A program made the translations under genes and the position numbers. The notes below the pieces were generated by a model. It was not told the origin of the DNA, ran no database searches, and was given only the letters and a program-made list of their open reading frames with translations. Of a stretch of DNA of 64,000 bases, positions 10,537 to 25,800 are shown in pieces; the first letter of the stretch is position 1; the number at the start of each line of letters is the position of its first letter. The stretch spans positions 24,460-88,459 of the forward strand of contig NW_011887307.1 in assembly GCF_000151315.2 (NCBI RefSeq). Direction: 5' to 3'. This DNA comes from Capsaspora owczarzaki ATCC 30864 (Eukaryota; Opisthokonta; Filasterea).

Positions 10537-13500
10537 GGTGGTGATCTGGTTGTTGGACAGATACCTGGAAATTGTGTCACAAAAAGTGAGTAGATCGTGT
10601 GTGTGTTTCTTCATATCGTGAGTTGCTTACAATTGCGTCAACAAACTCGGGCCCGTGAATGCGGATGCTGAAATGGTTGTGATCTGATTGCTCTGCAAAA
10701 ATCTACAAATCGTGCCTCAAAATAGGAAGTTGAGCCAATTGGTCGATTTTTCATGGCTTTGCTTGCTTACAATTGTACCAGCGCGTTAAGGCCTGTGAAT
10801 GCGTTGGCGGATATGGTGGTGATTCGATTGCCGTACATAGTCCTGCAGACAGTGTCAGAATAACGTGAGCCGCGTATGTGATTCTTCATGTCTGTATTTG
10901 CTCACAATTGTGTCAGCGCAGTCAGGCCTGTGAAGGCAGAAGTGGGAACGGCGCTCAACCAGTTGTTGTACAGATTCCTACAAAAAAGGCTCGCCAACAA
11001 GTGAGCCATTTGTCTGTGATTATCATCATTGTAATTGCCTTAGTTACAATTGCGCTAGTGCAGGAAGGCTTGAGAATACATTTGCGGGAATGCTGGTGAT
11101 CTGGCTGTCGGACAAATCCCTGCAGTCTCAAACGAATGAGCCGATGGTCGTGATTCCTGAAGTCTTTGAAGTTGCTTACAGCCAATTTAACGCGGTAAGG
11201 CCAGCAAATGCATTTGCGGCAATGGTTGTAATCGTGTTGTCGTTCAGATACCTACAGTCCATAGAGTATCACAAAAGCAAGTGAGCCATGCAGGTGTGAT
11301 TCTTCATACCTTTGCTTGCTTACAAGGCTTGCAGCGCAGTCAACCCTGCAAATGCGCTTGCAGAAATGGTGGTAATCTGGTTGCCGTACAGAGACCTGAA
11401 GACTCACAAAAAGTGAGTCGTTCGCGTGTGATTATTCGTGTACTACGTTGCTTGCTTACAAGTAAATCAGCGCAGTCAGGCCTGAGAATGCGTTAGCAGG
11501 AACGGTGGTGATCTGGTTGGTGTCCAGACGCCTACAGAAAGCGCCCAAAAGAGTGAGTGACTGGTCGGTGATTCTTCATGTTTTGCTTGCTTACAATTGT
11601 GTCAGCGCAGTCAGGCCTGTGAATGCCGAAGAGGGGATGGCGCTCAACCAGTTGTTGTACAGCTGCCTACAGATGGAGTCGCAAAAGAGTGAGTCGCAAA
11701 TGCGTGAGCGACTCGTTTGTGATTCGTTGTGCTGTTGCTAGCTTACAAGAGATTCAGTTTAGAAAGGCCCGAAAATGCGCCTGCAGGTATGGTGGTGATC
11801 AGGTTGCCGTAGAGCTGCCTGCACACGGTCTCATAAAAAATCAGCTGTGTCTGCTTCTTCTGCTACTTCTTTGTATCCTTATGAACTTACAATTGGATCA
11901 GTGCGGTGAGACTTGTGAATGCATTGGCAGCAACGGAGCTGATCTGGTTGTTGAACAGAAACCTGCAGAAAGTGTCCCAAAATATGTGAGACAATGCGTC
12001 ACAATTCTTCGTGCACTACTTTGTTGGCTTACAAGGCCTGTAGCGCTGTAAGCCCTGTGAATGCAGACGAAGGAACGGTGCTGAACAAGTTGTTGTAGAG
12101 ATGCCTGCAGAACGAGCCGCCGCACCAAGTGAGTCGTTCTCTGTTTTCTGTCGTTCGTCAAGCTTTTCTTGCTTACAATTGTGTCATCGCAGTCAGGCCT
12201 GTGAATGCATTTGCAGGAAGACTGGTGATCTGATTGTTGGAAATATCCCTGCAGATGGAGTCGCGAACAAGTGAGTTGTTTATTCGCGACTCTATCCAGT
12301 CGCTCGCTTGCTCACAAGTACGTCAGCTTTGTAAGGCTCGGAAATGCGTTTGCGAAAATGGTGGTGATCCGGTTGCTGTTTAGATACCTGTGGTTTGCAA
12401 ACGAGTGAGCAACGTTGCCTGTGATCCTTTAGTTCTTTGCTGCTTACAATTGTACCAGCGCGCTCAAGCCTGCAAATGCGCTTGCAGGTATGGTGGTAAT
12501 CTGGTTGCGATACAGATGCCTGCACACAGTCTCATAAAAATCAGCTGTGTCTGCTTCTTCTGCTACTTCTTTGTATCCTTATGATCTTACAATAGGACCA
12601 GCGCGGTGAGGCCTGTGAATGCATTGGCAGCAACGGTGGTGATCTGGTTGTTGTACAGATACCTGCAGAAAGTGTCCCAAAATATATGTGCCATGTGTGT
12701 GATTCTTCATGCACTACTTTGCTGGCTTACAAGGCCTGTAGCGCTGTAAGCCCTGTGAATGCAGACGAGGGAACGGCGCTGAGCGAGTTGTTGTAGAGAC
12801 TTCTACAGAAAGAGTCGCCGCACCAAGTGAGTAGTTTCCTGCTTTCTGAGGGTCGTCATGCTTTGCTTGCTTACAATTGTGTCATCGCAGTCAGGCCTGC
12901 AAATGCATTTGCAGGAAGGCTGGTGATCTGGTTGTTGGAAAGTTCCCTGCAGATGGCGTCGTGAGCTGCTTGTTGGCGCCTCTTCCAGTTTTTGCTTGCT
13001 TACAAGAGACTCAGATGAGTAAGGCCTGTGAATGCGTTTACGAAAATGGCGGTGATCCGGTTGCTGTATAGATACCTGTGGTTCGCAAACGAGTGAGCAA
13101 CGTTGCCTGTGATCCTTTTAGTGCTTTGCTGCTTACAATTGTACCAGCGCGCTCAAGCCTGCAAATGCGCTTGCAGGTATGGTGGTGATCTGGTTGCCGT
13201 ACAGCTGCCTGCACACAGTCTCATAAAAATCAGCTGTGTCCGCCTCTTCCTGTTCTTGAATACTTACAATTGGACCAGCGCGGTGAGGCCTGTGAATGCA
13301 TTTGCAGCAACGGTGGTGATCTGGTTGTTGTTCAGATACCTGCATAGAGTGTCACAAATGAGTCTTTCGCGCGGGATTCTTCGTGTCATTGGTTGCTTAC
13401 AGATAAATCAACGCAGTAAGGCCTGTGAACGCCGAAGAAGGAACGGCGCTCAACCAGTTGTTGAACAGCAGCCTACAAAAGGACTCGCGAACGAGTGAAC

Positions 13501-15657
13501 CATTTGCCTGTGATCCGTCAAGCGTATGCTTGGCTTGCTTACAATTGCGTCAGTGCAGTCAGGCCTGAGAATGCGCCTGCTGGAATGCTGGTGAGCTGGT
13601 TGAGGGATAGATCCCTACATATCGAGTCACAACCGAGTGAGCCGCTGCTCTGTGATTCTTCATGTCCTTTCTTACTTACAGGTAAGTCAGCTTGGTAAGA
13701 CCGGTGAATGCGTTTGCAAGAATGCTGGTGATCGTATTGTTGGACAGACGTCTACAACAGAAACACAAAATTGTCAGCCGTTAATGTGCGATTTCTTCTT
13801 GTTGAGCTTTCTTACAGGTCCGTCAGCGCCGTAAGGCCAGAAAATCCGTTTGCAGGAACGCTGGTAATCTGGTTGTTGTACAGATACCTATGATCGCGAC
13901 GCAAATACGAAATACGTGGGCCACGCGTGTGCAATTCATGGGGTCTGTGCTTGCTTACAATTGCGTCAACGCGCTCAGGCCTGTGAGTGCAGAGGAAGGA
14001 ATGGTGGTGATCTGGTTGCCGTATAGTTGCCTACAGAGAGTGTCACAAGAAGTGAGTCGTTCGAGAGCGATTCTTTCGTTGTGCATGCATACAATTGGAC
14101 CAGCGCGGTAGGGCCTGAAAATGCGTTTGTAGCAACGGTGGTGATCTGGTTGTTGTACAGATACCTTCAGATAGTGTTACAAAAGGTGAGCCATTTGTCT
14201 GTGATTCGTCGTGTACTACGTTGCTTGCTTACAAGTAAATCAGCGCAGTCAGGCCTGAGAATGCGTTAGCAGGAACGGTGGTGATCTGGTTGGTGTCCAG
14301 ACGCCTACAGAAAGCGCCCAAAAGAGTGAGCGACTGGTCGGTGATTCTTCATGCTTTGCTCGCTTACAATTGTATCAGCGCAGTCAGGCCTGTGAACGCC
14401 GAAGAGGGGATGGCGCTCAACCAGTTGTTGTTCAGTTGCCTACAGATGGAGTCGCAAATGAGTGAGCCATTTGTCTGTGCTTCGTCGTGTCTTTGTTTGC
14501 TTACAAGGTATTCAGCTTTGAAAGGCCTGAGAATGCGTTAGCAGGAACAGTGGTGATCTGGTTGGTGTCCAGACGCCTACAGAAAGTGTCCAAAGAGTGA
14601 GCGACTGGTCGGTGATTCTTCATGTACTACGTGGCTTGCTTACAAGACTTGCAGCGCAGCCAGGCCTGAGAATGCGTTTGTAGCAACGGTGATGATCTGG
14701 TTGTTGTACAGATACCTTCAGATAGTGTTACAAAAGGTGAGCCATGTGTGTGATTCTCTGTGTACTACGTTGCTTGCTTACAGGGTTTGCAGCGCAGTCA
14801 GGCCTGAGAATGCGTTTATAGCAACGGTGGCGATTTGGTTGTTGTGCAGATACCTTCAGATAGTGTTACAAAAGGTGAGTCGTTCGCGTGCGATTCTTCG
14901 TGTCCTTGGCTACTTACAAGATTTGCAACGCAGTCAGGCCGGTGAATGCAGAAGAGGGAACGGTGGTGATCTGGTTGTTATTCAGTAGCCTACCGAAAGT
15001 GTCCAAAAGAATGAGCGACTGGTCGGTGATACTTCATGTTTTGCTTCCTTACAATTGTATCAGCGCAGTCAGGCCTGTGAACGCCGAAGAGGGGATGGCG
15101 CTCAACCAGTTGTTGTTCAGTTGCCTACAGATGGAGTCGCAAATGAGTGAGCCATTTGTCTGTGCTTCGTCGTGTCTTTGTTTGCTTACAAGGTATTCAG
15201 CGTAGAAAGGCCTGAGAATGCGTTAGCAGGAACGGTGGTGATCTGGTTGGTGTCCAGACGCCTACAGAAAGTGTCCAAAGAGTGAGCGACTGGTCGGTGA
15301 TTCTTCATGTACTGCGTTGCTTACATGTAAGTCAGCGCAGTCAGGCCTGTGAATGCGCTTGAGGAAATGCTGGTGATCTGATTGCTCTGCAAATACCTAT
15401 CGGCCGGATACCAATCATGAGGGGGCAGAATCTTCAATTTGAGGTCAACTCAATCACAACACTTACAGGGTGGTTGTGGTCGCTGGGATTCCGGTTGGAA
15501 TGGCTGTGAGAGATCGGCTAATGCAGTTGACGAGAGTTCCCGTGCAAGTGCACACGGCGCCAGTGCCACATGCAACGGCTGCTTGTGCCACCTGAACGTG
15601 ATAATTCACGACGAGTAGCAAAAGCAGCAGACCAAAGGCAAGTCCTTTGGGTGTCAT
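10534..15657 (-). CDS. LRR receptor D, N-terminal part: signal peptide, LRRNT, 35 LRR exons (3' end missing)
   Basis: Start ATG at 15657-15655. Exon 1 (15657-15467) encodes a hydrophobic signal peptide (GLAFGLLLLLL...) and a cysteine cap with VCTCTGTLVNC and the SLTAIPTGIP motif. I count 35 complete 72-base LRR exons from 15396-15325 down to 10702-10631, each with phase-2 borders and introns of roughly 60-75 bases, and a partial one at 10564-10534. Typical repeat: QLYNNWLSAIPSSAFTGL. The gene should continue to a cysteine-rich stalk, membrane helix and kinase as in E and F, but the strand of the repeats flips at about 10536, so its C-terminus is not here. Same strand and same first-exon design as E, so probably a tandem paralogue. 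Confidence 0.8.
10631..15396 (-). repeat. Array of 35 LRR exon-intron units with five-exon higher-order periodicity
   Basis: The unit is a 72-base exon plus a short intron, about 137-140 bases in all. Introns are also alike (TTCTTCATG, GAGTGAGC, CTTGCTTAC as read on the plus strand). Near-identical blocks recur five exons apart: exons at 12448, 12591, 12316 and 12177 pair with 13137, 13268, 13004 and 12875 (offset about 680-700), and 14505 and 14368 pair with 15190 and 15053 (offset 685). A longer-range pair is 11460 and 11595 with 14233 and 14368 (offset 2773). Confidence 0.85.
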
Positions 15658-17395
15658 CTGAATAGCGGGAATATGGCGAGTTGGAGAAATTGACCGGAAA
15701 CAGTGAGCGCACAGCACTTCAACTTTACATCGACTCTCCCGCAGCGTCACAGTGCTGAACGCCAGTTAGGTTTATAAAATAATGTGTATGTTTGTTAGAG
15801 CGTGTGGGTGTGAAGATGGCTTCAAAGCATTCAGCATTGCAGCTCTTTCCCACAACATTTCCCACAAGATCAGAACCCGCTCCGCAACCCGGGGTGCGGG
15901 CCGTTCGCGCTCTCCCTGCGTAACCCTTCATGATCACTTCCACTGTTTTTTTTTTTTCGTCGACACATCGCGCCTGCAGGAGAGCCAGGAGCAAGCGGCC
16001 ACACATCAAGGGGAGGCGTTGTGTGAATGCGAATGTATTTCATGTTCGCTGTCTCTTCTTCAGCTTGGCTTGATCGGCTTGGTACAGCAGACATGACCAA
16101 CTTGGTATAACAGAGCTTCTCAGAGCATTAGAGGCAAGGGGAGACAGCGACAGCGAGCGAGGGTGCAGGGCGACGAAAGAGAGAGAGCCATCCAATGATT
16201 CCAAAGCGCTCGGCGGCCACTCCTCGCTCGTCGACCCCACTCACGGCGGACGTTCGCGCCGCTCGTCAGAAGCAGTGGTAAAAAAGCGAAAGAAGACACT
16301 CGCATTTTTGGCTTTGATTGACTTTCGATGATGGCTTACTTTTGGAAGCAAAGCGGCAAAAAAAGCAAAAGCCAAAAAGAAGGGGGAAAAAAATGAGAAC
16401 ACAAACCAAAACAAAGGCAAAACAATCAAGAATGAATGAATGAAAACTGATCCGTCGTTGTGGGAACGAAGCTGCTTCACTCTCTGGCGTTCATGGAGGG
16501 CGGATAACAGGACCCGAGCCGAGGGTCTCAAGATGCGGGATAGTGAAGAGATCACTGGAAATCCATCGGAAAGCCATTTCAACACACAATCGGCGAGAAA
16601 AACAAACCCACTAAAACCGCATCGGTTCAAACACAATAATAGCAAATAAGGGTATTTCCAATGATCGGCTAAATGATCATGTATTTTGAGCCTGATAAGG
16701 CGCGCGGATTCGCACTCGATGCAGCAACAGGCACGCTACACGTCAAAACACCACCGCAAGCACATCGAAGTCACCGTGGTGGCTGAGACAGGCTCGAAGG
16801 TGGGCCTCAAAGTGGCTGTGGTTTTGGAGGTGCGGCTCTGTCCAAGTCGATATTTAGTGTAACCCGCTTCGATTTTGAGCCCGGTCTCGAGTGCTGGCTT
16901 CTCATCCTAGTACAGCAGTACGGCGGAACTCGTGCAAAGAGGACCAGAAAGTGACCCACGATGGACTCTTCGGTTGGACTGTTGGACGGCTATCTATGCA
17001 AAACCAGCAAGGTGTGGAACAGGACAAGCAAAACCCACTTTCACGCCCCTTCCGTTCAAGTCGACGGGTCCATCGACGAAAACATGCAGCGCTCTCAGGC
17101 ACAACAACGACAATTACAAACAAAGTGCAGTCACTGTCATGTGGGCTGCAGAATTCAAACGCAGAATTGTTTGGACGTCGCAGAGCCGGCGTGGCACAGC
17201 AACACGAAATCCAAGTGACAACGGCTGAACAGTGTTCAAAGAGTACAAGACACAAACGCCGGAACTTGTATTCAACAGACAGGCACAAAAGCAACTCAGT
17301 TCTGCACGGAAATCGCGGTGGATTGCGGATGAATCCTTCAGCAATTGCTGCTGCCCAAAATTCAATCGAAAGCCGGAAATTCAGGTTGATCGTAT
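15658..17395. other. Intergenic region between LRR receptor D and LRR kinase E
   Basis: No supported gene, RNA or mobile element seen. The longest open frame here lies opposite the kinase exons and the spacer and looks like a shadow. It should hold the D promoter and the 3'UTR of E. Confidence 0.6.
15771..15776 (-). promoter_or_regulatory. Candidate TATA box of LRR receptor D
   Basis: Reads TATAAA on the minus strand, 114 bases upstream of the D start codon. A six-base motif in an AT-containing spacer can arise by chance. Confidence 0.35.
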
Positions 17396-20300
17396 TCACA
17401 GCATGGCACCGATTTCGCGAATCGTCGTCCCATCTTGAAGCGCTGTCAGGGTGCGGACAAGCTGAGCAAAGGTCGGACGGTTCTCGGGCGACATGTCCCA
17501 GCAGCTCATCATCACGTTGTAGAGCTCGGGCATGCAGGTCTGTGGCATGGGCAGTCGACCTCCAGCTTCGACATGAGCCAGTGTATCGCGTCCGTCCATC
17601 TCACCGTACGGCCTTGCGCCGTGACTGGAGCATTCCCCTACCAACCGAGCATTGTCGCAAGTGAGAAAAAGGGTTAACCGACACTGTTGCGATAGAGCCG
17701 CCGACTCACAGGCTGTTACGCCAAAGGACCACACATCGGACATTGAAGAAAACTTTCGGAAGGTCATAGTCTCGGGAGCCATCCACTGCAAGGAGAGCGC
17801 AAGTTTAACAAAATCAGTATCAATGCTGCCAGCAACAACACCTGCACGCACTCTTGACTCACCTTCACGGGAAGCTTGCCACGCGTTTGCATGCGGTAGT
17901 AGTCGTTCTCGGAGGCCATTTCGCGAGAAAGTCCAAAGTCGGCAATCTTGACAATCATTCCTTGCCCCACGAGACAATTGCGCGCGGCAAGATCACGGTG
18001 CACAAAGTGCAGCGTGCCCAGATACTCCATGCCGAGTGCAATCTGACGAATGGCATGGATCTGCTCGTTGTGCGTCCACCAAAGCGAGTGGAGCTTGGAC
18101 TTTTGCAGCAGGGTGCGCAAATCGCCGTACTGCACAAACTCGAGCAGGACGAGATGTGGCTCGGACTCGACAAGAGCCGCAAGTAGACGCACGACATTCG
18201 GATGCACGAACGGCGCCATCAGTTTCGCCTCGCTCTCAAAGTCTTTGCGGGATTTCTCATCTGCATCAGACTTCAGAGACTTGACGGCAACTTGCACGGG
18301 TTCAGATGCTGCAGGCGCAAGCAATTTTTGTGCTCTTGGCGGCAACACGTTGAAAGGCACCTGACCCAGTGCCACGTCGCCAAAGTTCCCGCTGGCAAGG
18401 TGCTTCACAATCGTCAAGCCCTCACGAATGCGTCGAGAATTGCTGCCGGCAACGTACGCGCTTGCGTAATCGTAGACCACCTCTGTAGAGCTCGTCGCGA
18501 TAGCCTGGTACAACGGTTCTAGCTGCTTTTGACCGACCACCGCGTAGGCTGCAATGTCCTCTTCCTTTTGAGCTCGAGTCGATTGGCTCAGAGGTGAGAT
18601 TGTCATTGCAATGGCCTCCTGATAGATAGGACCTGCAGAGTCCTTCTGTCGCATGCCGGAACGTCGTTGCGATTGGTGGCGTCGCCACACGAAGTATCCC
18701 AGAGCAAGCATGGCAACAACCGCAACAGCCGCGACAGCAGCAGCGATGGCAGCTGCGGGAGATGAAGACGAGTCTTGCGAGCCGCCACCTCCATGTTGTG
18801 CAATGGAGGATGCAATAGATGCTGCAGAAGCCGATGCGGTTGACGCAACAGAAGCCGAGAGCGCCGATGCAGATGACACAGCAGACGCAGCAGATGCTGC
18901 AGATGCCGAGGTAGCAGAAACATCAGAAGCGACGGTTGCCGAGGAGACGCTTGCAGCAGTTGCAACGGACGCTGAAGATGCTGTCGCGGCGGACGCAAAG
19001 GATGCCGAGAGGACCGAAGTAGCGGAAACAAGAGACGCAATCGAAGCAGAGCCGGTTGAGGCAGCCGAGGCAGCCGAAGCAGCAGAAGCAGATTGCGTGG
19101 AGGCGACTGAAGCGACGGAGGCGATGGATGCAGATCTGGTTGTGGCAATCGAGGCAGCCGAGGCTGATTGCGTGGACGCGACTGAGGCAACCGAGGCGCT
19201 GGAAGCTGAAGCGAGGGAAGCGAGCGAAAAACATAATCCACCGATCAAGCCGAAGCCTTCATAGCACTGAGTGCAGCGAGCGGATGAAATGCAGGTCAGA
19301 CAATTGGTCCCGCAACACGCCCCGGACCCTGCGGCGTAGCAGGTGGCACAGGCTGTATCACACTCTAAAGTACCAACGTCAGTGAAAAAGGATGATACGG
19401 GAAATTGCAGTCATGCCTGCACCCTTACGGTTTGGGTCGGATGCATTGCCGTACATGCTGGGCGGAGCGATAGTGTTTCCACCAAAAGTAAAGTTGTTGG
19501 GGCTCAGCGGGCGGAACACTTGGGACGAATTAAACGACAAATACAACCCATTTGGCAAGCCCTTGAACAAACCGGGCGGTAGCGTGGTGAATGGATTGTC
19601 ATTCAACGGCCTGAGAAAATAAAATTGCAAAGTGAGAGAGGTTGATCAAGCATGTGCAATGAGAGCTCGTGCTTACAAGAGAATCAGCGCAGTCAGGCTT
19701 GTGAATGCGCCGGCCGGAATGCTGGTGATCTGATTGGCATGCAAATACCTACAAAGTGACCGCGAATGCGTGAGCCGCTTGTGGCTTGTTGCATCAAGAC
19801 TTTGCTTGCTTACAGGTAGTTCAACGTAGTCAGGCTTGCGAATGCGGTTGCGGAAATGCTGGTGATCCGGTTGCTGTACAGAGCCCTGAAAGATGGAGCG
19901 GCAAACGAGTCAGCCTCGTGTGTGTTATTCGTCATGTCATTGCTCGCTTACAAGTACACCAGCGCAGATAAACCTGTGAACGCGTCTGCGGAAATGCTGG
20001 TGATCGAGTTGTTGAACAGAAACCTAGAGATGATTGTTGGCACAAACGAGTGAGCTGCTTTGTCTGCAATTCTTGATGCCATTGCTTGCTTACAATTGTG
20101 TCAGCGCGGTTAGGTTTGCGAATGCAGAGGCGGGAAGGCTGGTGATCTGGTTGTTATGCATAACCCTACAGATACAGTTGCAAGTGAGCCATTTGCGTCT
20201 GATTCGTCGTAGCGGTGCGTGCTTACAGGTAATTCAGTGCAGTCAGGTTTGTGAACGCATCTGCAGAAATACTGGTAATCACGTTGTCATTCAGATACCT

Positions 20301-21004
20301 TCAATCGGAGTTGCCAAAAAAAAAAGCAAAAAAAAAAAGAAGAAACAAAAGTGAGCCGTTTGGTCTGTGATTCCGACTGACTGTCTTTGCTTACAAGTTA
20401 TGCAGCGCAGTCAGCCCTGAGAATGCAGAGGCTGGAATGCTCGTAATCCCGTTGTTGTTCAGAGCCCTGCACTCACAAGTAAGCCAATTTGTTTGTCCAA
20501 TGATGATTCTACCTGTCGTCGATTGCGTACAATTGTGTCAGCGCGCTCAGGCCGGTGAATGTGTCTGCCGAAAGACTGGTGAGCTGGTTGCTATCGATTC
20601 GCCTACAGATAGAGTCGCCAACGAGTGAGTCGTTTGTGTGATTCTTCCTGTCTGTTGCTTGCTTACAAGAAAGTCAATGCAGTCAGGCCAGCGAATGAGC
20701 CTGCGGGAATGCTGGTGATCAGGTTGTTCCAGAGAGTCCTGTCGACCGCATTGACCGTATTGCCAATGAGAAGGACAACGCATCGATGCACGTTCCCTTC
20801 CAACGGTAATACTCACAGGTCGGTGGTGGCGGTTGGGATTCCGCTCGGAATGGCTGTCAGCGATTTGCCGTAACAATTGACAACCGTTCCCGAGCAACTG
20901 CACACGCTGCATGCATCGACTGCTTGTGCCACCTGGACGCGACTTGTCACGCTAAAGCCCAGCAGTAGTAGTAGCAGACCAAAGGCAAACTCTATCAATC
21001 TCAT
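17396..21004 (-). CDS. LRR receptor tyrosine kinase E (8 LRRs)
   Basis: Twelve exons: 21004-20817; eight 72-base LRR exons (20738-20667, 20602-20531, 20466-20395, 20298-20227, 20165-20094, 20023-19952, 19885-19814, 19748-19677); 19610-19429; 19364-17863; 17785-17710; 17637-17396. Total about 921 residues. In order: signal peptide, LRRNT with CSVCSCSG, eight LRRs, an LRR-end segment, a Cys-rich module ([10 protein letters not shown] type), an Ala/Ser repeat (about 19240-18790), a membrane helix (about 18770-18680), juxtamembrane tyrosines (PIYQEA, AAYAVV, PLYQAI, YDYASAY), then a full tyrosine kinase: loop [44 protein letters not shown]. All catalytic residues are present. There is a roughly 15-residue insert between the glycine loop and VAVK. 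The in-frame ATG at 21034 is an alternative start; 21004 was preferred because it puts the signal peptide first, as in D and F. Confidence 0.92.
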
Positions 21005-22832
<1,828 letters not shown>

Positions 22833-25800
22833 ATGGCAGCAAAGGGATTTGCGGTTTGTCTGCTTGTTTTGCTGCTCAGTCAGTTAGCACAAGCAGATGA
22901 TGCCTGTGGTCCTGCTGGTGTGTGCGAGTGCACCGGAACAGCTGTCAATTGCGATAGAAAGAGTCTCACGGCCATTCCAAGCGGAATCCCGGTCGACACA
23001 CAAAGCCTGTAGGTGTTTTGCCTTGAAGGCTGAACTTGAATCAAACCATTTGCTTTGCTGATTCTTGATCCGCAAATAGATCGCTGCAGGGCAACCTGCT
23101 CACCTCCATTTCCGCAAACGCATTCACCGGCCTGACAGCCCTGACCACATTGTAAGCACAACAGGTCATGAAGAATGGCATACAAACCGCTCACTCATGC
23201 ATCTTTAGATTCCTGGAGAACAACCAACTCCCCAGCATTTCTGCAAACGCACTCGCTGGCCTGACTGCATTGCAATACCTGTAAGCAAGCAAAGTCATGA
23301 AGAATCACGCACAATGACTCATTCATGCGAAACTCTCAAAAGATCTCTGCAGCGCAACCAGCTCACTTCCATTTCCGCAAACACATTCACCGGCCTGACT
23401 GCGCTAACTGGGCTGTAAGCACGAGGTCATGAAGAATGACGCACAAACCACTCACTCATTGGTGACCGCACCTTCAGGAATCTGGATTTCAACCAATTCG
23501 CAAGTATTTCTGCAGACACACTCGCAGGCCTGACTACAATGCGGACCCTGTAAGCAAGCCAAGTCATGAAGAATCACGCACAACGGCTCATTCATGCGAG
23601 ACTCTCTATAGATCTCTGGGTAGCAATGGAATCACTAGCATTTCCGCAAACGCATTCACCAGCCTGACAGCCCTGACCGTGTTGTAAGCACTACAGGTCA
23701 TGAAGAATGACGTACAAACCACTCACTGGTTGGTGGCCGTATCTTCAGGGATCTGAGTTACAATGAACTCCCAAGCATTTCTGCAGACGCACTCACCGGT
23801 CTGACTGCAATGCGGACCCTGTAAGCAAGCCAAGTCATGAAGAATCACGCACAATGACTCATTCATGCGAAACTCTCAAAAGATCTCTGCAGCGCAACCA
23901 GCTCACTTCCATTTCCGCAAACACATTCACCGGCCTGACTGCGCTAACTGGGCTGTAAGCACGACAGGTCATGAAGAATGACGCACAAACCACTCACTCA
24001 TTGGTGGCCGTATCTTCAGGGATCTGAGTTACAATGAACTCCCAAGCATTTCTGCAAACGCACTCACCGGCCTGACTGCATTGCAGTACCTGTAAGCAAG
24101 CAAAGTCATGAAGAATCACGCACAATGACTCATTTATGCGAAACTCTCTATAGATCTCTGAATAACAACAGGATCACTCGCATTTCCGCAAACACATTCA
24201 CCGGCCTGACAGCCCTGACCACATTGTAAGCACGGCAGATCATGAAAAATGACGCACAAACCACTCACTCATAGGTGACCGCATCTTCAGGTATCTGAAT
24301 TACAACCAACTCCCAAACATTTCTGCAAACGCACTCACTGGCCTAACTGCATTGCGGTCCCTGTAAGCAAGCAATCACGCACGAACTTAAGTCGTGAATA
24401 ATCACGCACGAACTTCTCACCTTGTTGCATCACGATCTCTAGATCTCTGACTCAGAACAACATCACCACCATTCACGCAAACGCGTTTGCCGGTCTGACT
24501 GCGCTGGCAAGCTTGTAAGCACGACCGATCATGAAGAATGGCATACAAACCGCTCACGGATTGGCGACCGCATCTTCAGGGTTCTGGTTCAAAACCAACT
24601 CTCAAGCATTTCTGCAGACGCACTCACCGGTCTGACTGCATTGCAGTACCTGTAAGCAAGCAAAGTCATGAAGAATCACGCACAATGACTCATTTATGCG
24701 AAACTCTCTGTAGATCTCTGAATAACAACAGGATCACTCGCATTTCCGCAAACGCATTCACCGGCCTGACAGCCCTGACCGTGTTGTAAGCACGGCAGAT
24801 CATGAAAAATGACGCCCAAACCACTCACTCTTTGGTGACCGCATCTTCAGGTATCTGAGTTACAATGAACTCCCCAGCATTTCTGCAAACGCACTCGCTG
24901 GCCTGACTGCATTGCAGTACCTGTAAGCAAGCAAAGTCATGAAGAATATCGCACAATGACTCATTTATGCGAAACTCTCTATAGATCTCTGAATAACAAC
25001 CAGATCACAAGCATTGCTGCAGCCGCATTCGCAGGCCTGACTGCGCTGACCCACCTGTAAGGAAGCAAAGTCATGAAGAACCAAGCTGAAGTAACTCAAT
25101 GGTTTGCGATCCACTTGACAGACCCCTGGACAACAACCAGATCACAAGCATTTCCGCCGAAGCATTCACAGGCTTGAGCGCGCTGCAGTTATTGTACACA
25201 TGCGCAGTAGTCATGAGTAGTCATGAAAAAGCACGCGCAAACGACTTACTCCTTTACTTCACAATTTGCAGGTCCCTTAACAGTAACCAGATCACCAGCA
25301 TTGCCGCCAACGCATTCACAGGTCTAAACGCGCTGACTTCACTGTAAGCAGCAAAAGTCCTGAAGAATCACGCACAGCAGCTCACTCATTTGCGACTCCA
25401 TCCGCAGGTATCTAAATCAAAACAACATTGCCGGTATTTCCGCAAACGCATTCACAGGCCTGACGAAGCTGACTCAACTGTAAGCGAGAACTCGCAACGC
25501 ATATGTGCTATTTGCCTCTTACATGAGTTTGCGGTTCTCGTAGGTATTTGGATGACAATCCCTTCACCACTTTGCCGCCTGGTCTGTTCAAGGGCTTGCC
25601 AAAGCTTTTGTATTTGGGGTATTGGTACCGGTCCGAACTGAGCCCCAACAACTTTACCTTTGGCGGTAACACTGTTGCTCCGCCTAGCACATACGGCAGC
25701 GCATCCCAGCCCTACAGTAAGCGTTCGAGCTGACTGGTGTATAATCTCAAGTGATCGTTTCACTGACATTTGTGCTGCAGAGTGCGATACAGCGTGTGCC

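Noticed and set aside
10152-15760. CRISPR-like or tandem-repeat array
   Set aside because: Regular spacing comes from 72-base LRR exons with GT-AG introns that translate to a clean LRR consensus.
15658-17395. Possible small genes or RNA genes in the D-E spacer
   Set aside because: No tRNA-like box pair, no recognisable protein and no splice-consistent frame seen by eye; a covariance-model search was not possible.
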